This document shows, piece after piece, positions 54,049-63,027 of a stretch of 64,000 bases of DNA (its first letter is position 1; every line of letters begins with the position of its first letter). The notes under the pieces were generated by a model. That model was not told where the DNA came from. It saw only the letters and a list, made by a program, of their open reading frames with translations, and ran no database searches. The DNA comes from Tillandsia leiboldiana (Eukaryota; Streptophyta; Magnoliopsida; Poales; Bromeliaceae): the NCBI GenBank assembly GCA_029204045.2, contig CM055066.1, forward strand, positions 16,130,484 through 16,194,483, written 5' to 3'. Both the position numbers and the translations under genes were made by a program.

Positions 54049-54793
54049 TTTCTGTAGATGGTTAAGATTCTAATTAGTTGTGTACTTAATCATAATCCAT
54101 TTTGATTAGGGTCTTTAAATCTAAATGGTGCCTCCCACTAATTTTAGCGAATATCCACACTCCCCGAGTGGAGAAAACGGAAACTTTACTAAAAGTTTCT
54201 AGTGGGAATTGCTGTCCCATCTGTTTGCACACTACCTCATCCTAACAGATTCTTGGCAATGAGTAAAGAAATGAGTGAACAACTCTTGTTCAATGCTTCT
54301 CAAGCAAATCGCAATTTTATCTTTGGCCTCAAAAAATATAGGCCTCATCCTAACAGATTCTTGGCTTTATCTTTTGGTTAAGTTAGACCCACCGTTCATC
54401 ATGCAAATAAAAAAGTCATTGAATCCTCATCCTGACAGATTCTTGGATTCAACCCCTTTCTTACCACATAGCATCTTATGCCAATAGAATGGTTGCGGCT
54501 CCCTAATGCAACTGACCCCCGTGTCCGAGTGCATCAATCAACACTAAAGAGACGCCCACACCCTACAACGATGGAAGGCCACTAATGGGTTCATAACACC
54601 ATTAACTTAATATTTTATTTAGGGAGATTTGTTATCTCATCAGTTTTAATTCATTATAAATTTTCATCTCATGCAAACCATCGCATCATATACACACATA
54701 TATCGCATATATATAAAAAAATAACTACTGGTGATGATCATGGATTTTAATTTGATTCGGGCCTGAGCCACCAGGCCGGAATCGGGTCAGAGG
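54049..54793 (-). other. Copia-2 leader, gag-proximal part
   Basis: This is non-coding. Three copies of a 22-mer lie at 54235-54256, 54343-54364 and 54425-54446 (plus strand cctcatcctracagattctt and gg). They are spaced 108 and 82 bp, almost the same as the copia-1 leader motif after removal of element C (105 and 81). It ends at the E insertion. Confidence 0.8.
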
Positions 54794-54798
54794 GTATT
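54794..54798. repeat. TSD gtatt, left copy, of solo LTR E
   Basis: It matches 59173-59177. Confidence 0.88.
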
Positions 54799-55126
54799 TG
54801 TGAGGACCCAAAATTCCCACGTAAGGATTACTGTTGGTTCGGCAGCTTCTGGAAGCCTTTTGTTGAGTGTGGAGGCTTTGCGCGCAAATCGGACTTTAAA
54901 ACCGGACTCAGCGCGAAAAATGGATCGAGTTAGTGTGTTCGGATGCCCCTGTAAATTTTTAGAAATGGATTCTTGCAAAATGGACTTCGTATTTGGATTC
55001 AGCGCGGAAAAACGTTGGAAATCGGCTGCTTGGTTGTATTTTTCGGAGTCCGGACGAGGGAAAACGGGCAACCGGAAGTTTCGGGGATACTTTCGGGTGC
55101 ATGGCGGGCTGTAGACCGGGGTGCCA

Positions 55127-55207
55127 CGTGTCGGCACCCCATTGGGCCGGCGCAGGACACCCGGCCCATGGGATGCGCCAGCGGGACGCGTGGCAGGCCG
55201 CAATTGG
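55127..55207 (+). promoter_or_regulatory. ERSE-I-like modules in E
   Basis: 55189-55207 is a perfect CGTGG-N9-ATTGG. 55127-55145 is CGTGT-N9-ATTGG, which also fits the plant form CCAAT-N10-CACG. Further cacgtg boxes follow near 55340-55370. Confidence 0.7.
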
Positions 55208-55395
55208 CCCGCCACCGCACGCACGTGGGCGCCGCAGTGCGGTCCCCGCGTGGGGACACGCGGCGCGCGCCCACTGGGCGGCGCCGTGGCCACCCGGATC
55301 AGGCCGCGTGGATTGATCCGGGCGGCCCAACCGGGCGACGTGGCGGCCCGGATGGCCGCCACGTGTCCGGGTTCTTCCCCCCGCTGTTGATTGTC

Positions 55396-55488
55396 CGAGA
55401 GAGAGAGAGGGAGTGAGAAGGGATTTTAATCCCTTCTCCTTCTTCTTCTCTTCTTCTTCTTCTTCTTCTTCCTCCTTCCTCCTTCTTT
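55396..55488 (+). repeat. (GA)n and (TCT)n microsatellites in E
   Basis: A short gagagagagaggga tract is followed by about 50 bases of ttc/tct repeats. They are probably in the transcribed leader. Confidence 0.85.
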
Positions 55489-58400
55489 GAGCTTGGTTTT
55501 CTTTGGAGGACTTCACAGGCAGAGCATCTTCATCACCTCCTTCATCTTCATCAGCAAAGAGATGGACAAAAGGGGCTTCATCACCATCATCTTCTCCATG
55601 AGGCAAGTACCACCATTGTTGTTGATTGGTGGACCTTCCCGTCGCATTTCAGTGCGAAAATTCTCCAGGACTCATTTCTTGGACTTTTGAGCTCATTTTT
55701 GGTTCTACATTCTCACAAGAGGTAAGGCTACAATTTTTGTATTCAACTCTCCCCTCAGATCTCATGTTTTGACAGAGCTTTAAGGCCATCTTTGGAACCC
55801 TTCATTTCAGTCTGGAATCCTGAACAGTTCTCAGTGTTTTGGCCTTTCTGGGCAGCAGGATGGGAATATTTGGATGATTTTTGCGGGGAAATTTCCAGAA
55901 CTCGAAGATCTACAATATTGGTATGCACCATTTTCCCCAGATCTGAGTTTTTATTAGGGTTTATGCATGATCTTTGGAGCACCTTGCTGCATTCGTGTAC
56001 AGATGGAACTTGGTGGATAGTTCAAAGTATTTATGGGTTTTCTCCTTCATCCGAGCATGAAAATTGGAGTTCTTTAACTCAATTTGTATCTACTCTCGAC
56101 AAGGAATCCAATGGTACCTCTCTTGCAGGATTTGGAGCACGTTTGGTTAGGTAAAATTAATGATCTTTTCAAGTTCTATTTTATGGATTACTGCAGTCCC
56201 TGTTTTAGTTTTGATTTGAGCAACGCACCTTGGAATGCAGATAACTTTGTGGATATAAGGTCTTTTTCAAAAATTCAAGTTGGTACCTCTTCTTAACTTC
56301 AAGGTGAGCAAATTCTCTTTTGTGATCTATGGATAAATCCCTTTGGAAAAGCCTCTAATTAAGCTTGGAAATGCTAACAAGTTTATGTTAGCAGTTTTTG
56401 GACAGCATTGTGATTTTGCTTCATTTGAATGTTAAGGGAAATTAATGGTGGGTTTTTGAGGACTGGAAGATATTTGTATGAAAGAGGAGATCTTTGTTTT
56501 ACTGTTGGAGACTTCATTTTGAGGTATTTGAGGTTGCACATACCTTTTATTTAATCTTGTTGCACTTGCTGAAATTCTGGATTTTGAGTGCGCAGTGTGC
56601 ATTGTTTCAGTGATTGCGCCCAATCCGTGAGGCGGATTTGGATGATTTTCGCGGCATCGGTCTCCTGGGAGGATAAAGATTACTCACGCCAAATTTGGGC
56701 TACAGCGGGCAGCGGATCGTCAAGTTTCAGGTGGGTGGTTGTGCTTTGCCGAAAACAACGATTTACCCACTCGGGCTATTGGTTTTCCCCATGGCATAGT
56801 TGATTGTTGTTCTCTTCCCCTTGGTGTGATGTGTTTGAATATCCATGTTTCGATTAAGTTAATTGATCCTCATTGTATACATAAGTGAATGAATAGTTTG
56901 ATTGATGTGCATCATCTCATATGAAGTTGATTATTAAGTGATCATCCTTAAACCTATGCTATGTGAGGGTAATTGGGAAATTAATCTTCAACCTATACCT
57001 TGTGATAAATGGTTAATATAATTATGTGAGAATGATGGTGATAGTTATATGTGAATGGTTGGTTGATTTATGTGAGGACTTGAGGGGATTATGTGACAAG
57101 TGCTTGGTTGCTTATGTGAGAAGGACTTGGTTGATTTATTTGAGAATGGTTTATGTGAGAGTAGTTGGTTTGGTGATTCTTAGTCTCCACTTTGTGATTT
57201 GAATTATAGTTGTCGATCTTTAACCTACAATGTATGATGTTGGGCATAGATGTGATTTGTAACCTATCAATGTGAGAATAATTAATTGATTGATCTTCGA
57301 TCTAGCTTATGAGAAAATGGGTGTTGATGTTGATTATTGATCTAGTTGATGTGTGAATGACCTATGCTTTTGACTCTTAATTCACTCATAAAAAGATGAT
57401 TATCATTGTGAGATGAGGCCTATTCCTTATGAGACTAAGCTTTGTTAATGACTCCTAATTCCTACAAATGAGATGGGATGTTGTTGGTAGATCCTATGTG
57501 CAACCTAGGTGAGATCAATAAAAGTTGTTGAACCTTAGTCTATTCATTGGTGATAGTGGATTGAATGACCATATTCAAGTAATGTTAAATGATCTTTGGC
57601 AAGTCTATATGTGAATGGATGTTTCATTTGAGGGTGGTTAGTGGTTTGTGTGAGAATAACTGACTACAATAATCTTGATCTATCTATGTGAGATTCACTC
57701 TTTATGAAAGTAATGATTGTCATTTATCCCCTGATTCATGTTTGGTGAAAACCATGTTGGATACTATTCTCACTTTATTTCCAAATGTGAAAGGTGCATA
57801 CTTGTGTAGACTTGATGTATGCTATGTTAACATCCAATCCTTTATGAGATTGATTATGTAATTTGGATAGCATGCTCTAATAAATGTAAGAACATCGACA
57901 CCTGTTTACTTTACATCATCTTGGGACATCTTCATGCTTGTATGGTCATCTAGATAGGCCACCTTTTTCTGCTACACTATCATGTTGGACTTGACTTAGG
58001 AGAAACCATGCTTTATACTTTTCTCCTTTTCATTTTAGACTCTGGGTATTTGTGGCTCGGGTGCGAGCAGGGAGTTTGGGATAGTGTAGTCAGGTTTCTG
58101 GGGATTTGGGACAGGCAGGGCCTGATGGCAAGGATTGCGGCAACCGCGAACTGTGGGCGGTTGACCGGGTTATTATTATTACATCAGATTGGAGGTGAGG
58201 GATCGGGCTTCCTTAGTGGATGGTTTTTCCCACTTACTTAGAGTCTTGATCCAGTCCTGCTGACTTATGATACTTATGTTACTGGATACTGAGATACTTT
58301 ACTCGTGTGGGTCGCTCCCCTCGAGTGCCACTCCGGAGTAGGCTTTAGACCGTGTTGGGTGCCGGTCAGACCGTGTTGGGTTCCGGTCATTTGGGCAGTG

Positions 58401-59098
58401 GAGACCCTGAGTTCGTGAGATTGATGACAGAGCAGGCAGTACCAGTGTTTACTGGTGTATTGATTGGGTTTGGTCAGGCAGGCTTTGACTTTCTCAGGCA
58501 TACTTTTAGCTATTCTTTTAGCTAGGCATTTTAGAGGCATTTTAGTGGTAGCTCTCTTTTATCAGTAGTTCTGTTTATAGCTTACCACCTCTCTTATTAT
58601 TTTTCTTGCCTCTGGTAGACTTGTGGGTACGTCGGGGTTTGAGGCTTTACCCACAGGGGGAGGCTACTGGTTTTACTAGTGGTTCTCACCCCCATTGTTG
58701 TTCTTCCCTTTTCCTCCCTTTGTTTTGCAGTGTCTGCTGCGGGAGTTGCGGATCTTCGGTTGACGGTTCGAGGCGAGGGAGTCGCGAGATAGATCCCTAC
58801 CAGTGTTGTTTCCTACAGTGGGATAGATGTACCAACCCGGATTGTGGGTTTCACTGTACTCGGTTGTATTTTATTATTTTAGTTATCTCCCTTTTTGGAT
58901 TTATAGATGTTGTATAGGTGGCTTTTACTTGTATTACAGTTTCGGTGGATCAGATTATTGTATTATTATTTTTGGGAGATTGATATTGTACTTTTATTTT
59001 TCAGTTGTACAGTGATTCAGGTTTTTATTACAGCAGTTTTTCTTCAGCTCTGATATCTGTTTAGTTGTTAGATGGTACTTTGCAGGTTGGACGCTTCG

Positions 59099-59120
59099 CT
59101 TATGCGGGGTTCCGCATAGG
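59099..59120 (+). other. Conserved LTR-end stem-loop of E
   Basis: The arms cttatgcgg and ccgcatagg enclose the loop ggtt. It ends 52 nt before the LTR terminus. Confidence 0.75.
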
Positions 59121-59177
59121 TGGCGGATCTGTTGGCGAGCCCGGGTCGTAGTTTCGACCCCGGGGCGTGACAGTATT

Positions 59178-60097
59178 ACACATAAAAACTTGCTCTGCAT
59201 CTTGATCATATTGGAGTAGATCAACTTTTGTCGGCTCCCTCGATCAATATTTGGTCCAAACTTGATCTGCACCGCATCAACTCTTGAATGGAACAAATCG
59301 TCATGGAACCTGAACTACCCCTTTACCCTTTAATTTTGCAACAATTACAATACAACCCATAATATTAATGAGACACGCAGGTCTCCAAATTACATAATTT
59401 AATTGGTGCACGCAGGCACTCAAAATAAATCTAACACTGGGTCCTTATTAAATTACACCCATTCACATCATCACAAGGTTGCTATCCATAATCATCACCT
59501 CATACACATCACAGGCATATAATATAAAATAAAATTCTCTAATTCGATTTCTAATTAATTGGGTTTCGAATTAATTTTAAATTGCGATTTTGCACAAAAC
59601 AACCACACGCATGACTACACCATGTAAAAATCCGTCATGCAAGACAATGCCAATCTAATTAGCATTGCGGCGCCTTGCCCGCGTGCGCTAATTTAATTAG
59701 CATTGCGGAGCCTTGCCCGCAAGTGTGCTAATTTAATTAGCATTGCGGCCCTTGCCCGCAAGTGTGCTAATTTAATTAGCATTGCGGTCCTTGCCCGCAA
59801 GTGTGCTAATTTAATTAGCATTGCGGCCTCTTGCCCGCAAGTGTGCTAATTTAATAAGCATTGCGGTTCTCACCCGCAAGTGTGCTAATTTAATTAGCAT
59901 TGCGGCCCCTTGCCCGCAAGTGTGCTAATTAATTAGCATTGCGGCGCCTTGGCCGCAAGTGTGCTAATTTAATTAATGTTTCAAAACAATCAAAATAATA
60001 TACTCAAAAACAATCTTCATTGTTTTGATTTTGATCGTTCCAGAAAACCCAATCAACATCGAAAAAGAGATAAGATCTGAAACAAACGATGAGGGTG
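59178..60097 (-). other. Copia-2 leader, PBS-proximal part, with a minisatellite
   Basis: The leader continues after the E TSD (59173-59177) and is non-coding. At 59663-59977 it holds about eight copies of a 38-40 bp unit (cattgcgg, ttgcccgcaagtgtgct, aatttaattag), starting at 59663, 59701, 59741, 59780, 59819, 59859, 59898 and 59937. Confidence 0.85.
59663..59977 (-). repeat. 38-40 bp minisatellite in the copia-2 leader
   Basis: There are eight slightly varied copies. Each combines a GC-rich half and the AT-rich aatttaattag half. No equivalent is in copia-1, which has its own AT-rich repeats at this place. Confidence 0.92.
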
Positions 60098-60109
60098 GCT
60101 CCGATACCA
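60098..60109 (-). other. Primer-binding site of copia-2, one mismatch
   Basis: On the minus strand it reads TGGTATCGGAGC. One base differs from the initiator Met-tRNA match seen in the other elements. Confidence 0.88.
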
Positions 60110-60110
60110 C

Positions 60111-61953
60111 TGTAAGAAAGTAATCAGATATGCGCAGCGGAAAAAGAAACGCAATTAAAAATTTTCTTAAAAACAAAGATCACCTCATGTATTGTTTTAG
60201 ATCGAAAAAGGCAATCTAATTGATCTTATCAATTAGGATTTAATTTTTACCTTGCGCGGGTCGAGATCACCGCGAAGCCGACGATCGTTGGTAAAAATTG
60301 TTCGTCCTTGATAGCCGCGCACGCACCCGGCCTCTACTTGTGTCCACACGGAATCACGCCCTTGATCGAAATAATCGATCGCCTTGATTCGTGATCTAAT
60401 CACGAATTAACTCTCGCGTCGATGTAAGGAGGATGAATCAATCTTCTAATTGTGCTAGCAATCTTCCGAAGATCGAGAACAATGAATTAATTATGGAGTA
60501 CTTGAGGAAGAGGATAGGCGGCTAGGGTTTTCTTTTTCTCTTTTTTTCTCTTGTTCCAAAATATGTCACATATGACATATATTTATATTGAGAAAACCTT
60601 AACCCTAATTCTAATCCTAATCAAATCCTAATCCGATTGGATTATCCATTATCCTTAAGTTAGTTTCAATATGAATCGAATCCGAATCCTAATTCGATTC
60701 GTGTGTAACATTTACACATAAGTCCTCAAAATATTTACTAACGATTAGTAAATACACCATGCAACTTTTGCACTTAAATACCTCTAATTTATAATAATTG
60801 CAAATTAGTCCTTTTACTAATAAATTAGTAAACTTTAGTATTGTGATTATAATTAATCCATTCTATAAACTTCTTTATCATCTCCTTAATATCGATCATG
60901 CGCGATTCCTTATGTGTGTGACCTAATAGGTTCAATTCTGTCTGGTAGTGAGATATGATGCGATCCCCATCGACATCATCATCGAAACTCTTTTTGATGG
61001 ATCAAACACTTTTGATTCTTCCATCGTATAATAATTATTCGCCTATAATTATTCTTATTGTTTCCCACAATCCACCAGTGACGCCTAGCAGCATATAGTG
61101 GCAATCCAGTCAGAAGTGAATATTGGACTGAACCTCAAGGTGCAGTTACCGTACAATACAATCCTTCTATCGCATAGTCCCAACTGAGTGGATGTCATGG
61201 AATACTCGTCAAACCCCATCACTCGTTATATGACAATTGATAGGGCAGAAGCTCATATGGTTACTCTTGGAAACAACTTTCCATGAACTATATTACCCCG
61301 GCCGAGGATTTCTGAGCTTTGCCTTACAAATAGCATAGGACTAATTATCTCTCTACCGAGAGCGATAGATCCCCTGTAAACAAACACCCATTCCTAATAT
61401 GAACCGACTGCAGCCAACATATACTACTAAGACTCGTGACTCGGATCAGAGTTTATTGCATAATCAAACTACAGTAGCCTCATATTGAATGGCCGTGGTG
61501 TCGCAGGTCTAAGGATCAGTTGTACCACTGCAACATCGAATCAGTTACTGGCGAATGAGTAGACATCCATGTAACTATTCGTAATTGGTCACGCTCAGTG
61601 CCCTTGTTCTCTAACAACCACCTGCACGTTCGCTCCAGTGTCCACACACTGATGACTTGAGACTCGTCATCCTAAAAGAGAGCGGCACATACATCAATCT
61701 TACCGGATCAATCATCGTCCCCATGATGATCCTCCGATTGAGAGCATTTATGACTTAATCACCAATAATATGTATCTCAAATTCTTAACTGTTAAGAATA
61801 TACATTATCATCTCATTAATTCAAAGGACGATTCATGGACATATTAAACATGAATGGCATAAGATGCCCAAATAATAATAAAGATCAAGTACAAATATGT
61901 CTCATAAAAAAAAATGCGTCAGCCTGATAGGCTTTTGGGGCATACTACTAACA
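60111..61953 (-). repeat. Copia-2 5' LTR (1843 bp)
   Basis: It has the same length and ends as the 3' LTR. The right flank is gtttc (61954-61958). Confidence 0.95.
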
Positions 61954-61958
61954 GTTTC

Positions 61959-62902
61959 GGGCGCCCGAAACCGGAGATACAGCATACCGCGGGGATGCGT
62001 CCGAAACGCCCCTGTGCCGCCACGTCACCCGTACAGCAAACAGCTGTGCTAGGCGTGCCGGGAGTGGCCACGTGGCCCTCCCGGAGACCGACACATGTCC
62101 CGCACAGCAAACAGCTGTGCGGGGCGCGTGTGGTCTCGCCGCGTGGCGCCTCCCCCGGTCAAACGAGTAGGTGGCGCCCGCGAATAGAGGAGCGCCACTT
62201 GTCCCACACTACTATCGCGGTCACACGTGCAGGCAGGCGCCGCTGCCACGCACGCGCCCCGAGGCGGGGTCCCACGCCTCCGTGCGCCGTGCCAGAAGAG
62301 CCCGCCAATCACATGCCGACACATGTCCCCTGCACCCGGTCCACGCACCCTACTTCGGGATTTCGTGGACCGCGCCGTGTGCACCGACCAACCGGGGGCT
62401 GCCACGCGTCCCCCGCCCTGGTCCATGCACCGCCGCGCCAACTCTGTAGACCGCGCATCAAGAGCCCGCCAATTAGGCGGCGCCACGTGTCCATGCGCCG
62501 GGCTCATGCACCCCGCCGCGACGCTCTGTGGACCGAGCGCCGCGGACCGGCCAATAACAGGCCGCCACGTGGCATGCCGGCGGTCCACGGCCCCTCCCAT
62601 GCACCAAAATCCAATAAAAACTTCCGGGAGTCCGTTTTTGGGCCTCCGGACTCAGAATCAAACAAGCAAATAGCCGTTTTCAAGCGTTTTTCCGCGCTGA
62701 ATCCAATTCCAACCTCTGTTTGGCCAAAAACCTTTTCAAAATTTCGGCAATTACAGCCGAAGGCCAAAACAGCTAAAGCTACCTCACAAGGTCCATCTGT
62801 GGCATCCCTTTGATGCACTATGTGGGCCAGACACACCAACACTAGGTGTTCTAAACAGTGGATTCACCGAAAAATGGTTGCATGGAAACCTAGGCCACCA
62901 CA
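61959..62902 (-). repeat. Element B 5' LTR, outer (U3) piece
   Basis: It continues from 48423 with gggcgcccgaaac. On the minus strand the LTR starts TGTGGTGGCCTAGG at 62902, and the stretch after it aligns to the start of F (catgcarc, gaatccaytg). Probable outer TSD is agggt (62903-62907), with its partner lost. It contains the ERSE-like cluster. Confidence 0.8.
62388..62569 (-). promoter_or_regulatory. Cluster of ERSE-I modules in the B LTR
   Basis: On the plus strand CCAAT-N9-CCACG is perfect at 62469-62487 and 62551-62569, and CCAAC-N9-CCACG is at 62388-62406. Degenerate versions lie near 62181 and 62305. The copia-2 insertion now separates them from the B TATA-like box by about 13.5 kb. 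Confidence 0.75.
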
Positions 62903-63027
62903 AGGGTCCCCCTTTAAAGGCCCATACATTTCTGTCGCAGAGGGTCCAAACCTTCCTCGAGGGTCCGATCCCCGAATGTCCCTTAGGGACTACCCGCTGA
63001 CGATTCGGACCCTACCATAGGGTCTAG
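62903..63027. other. Short stretch of unknown origin
   Basis: These 125 bases lie between B and the probable start of LTR G. They contain cgagggtccgat and its near-inverse gattcggaccct. I see no gene or known element, and this may be older host DNA of both insertions. Confidence 0.4.

Larger units (their letters stand above)
54799..59172 (+). mobile_element. Solo LTR E, Ty3 type, 4374 bp
   Basis: It runs from tgtgaggaccc to gcgtgaca, with TSD gtatt, and no internal region or PBS follows. The order resembles the other long Ty3 LTRs: ERSE-like modules (55127-55207), (ga)n and (tct)n microsatellites (55396-55488), a donor-like agag|gtaagg (55722), a long AT-richer middle with many atgtgaga phrases, and the terminal stem-loop (59099-59120). 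The expected first exon does contain ATGs, unlike C, D and F. Confidence 0.92.
48424..61953 (-). mobile_element. Ty1/copia element copia-2, containing solo LTR E
   Basis: The minus-strand order is 5' LTR (60111-61953), PBS, leader, polyprotein (54048-50287), PPT (50267-50276) and 3' LTR (48424-50266). TSDs are gtttc (48419-48423 and 61954-61958). The leader is split by solo LTR E with TSD gtatt. Both LTRs are 1843 bp and differ by roughly 1% by eye, so the insertion is fairly recent. It is related to copia-1 in protein and leader, but the LTRs differ. Two stop codons and a deletion make it non-functional. Confidence 0.95.
42225..62902 (-). mobile_element. Ty3/gypsy element B, 5' LTR and start of gag
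   Basis: On the minus strand the 5' LTR (62902 down to 42721, in three pieces), PBS, leader and the first codons of gag are present. The rest was lost when D' inserted and the A1/D' fusion formed. The LTR pieces sum to about 3.34 kb, close to solo LTR F (3306 bp). F and copia-2 interrupt it, each with its own TSD. Copia-2 sits about 65 bp upstream of the B TATA-like box, separating the U3 region from it. Confidence 0.82.

Noticed and set aside
59663..59977. Regularly spaced repeats resembling a CRISPR array
   Set aside because: The repeats are contiguous 38-40 bp tandem units without unique spacers, inside a plant retrotransposon leader.
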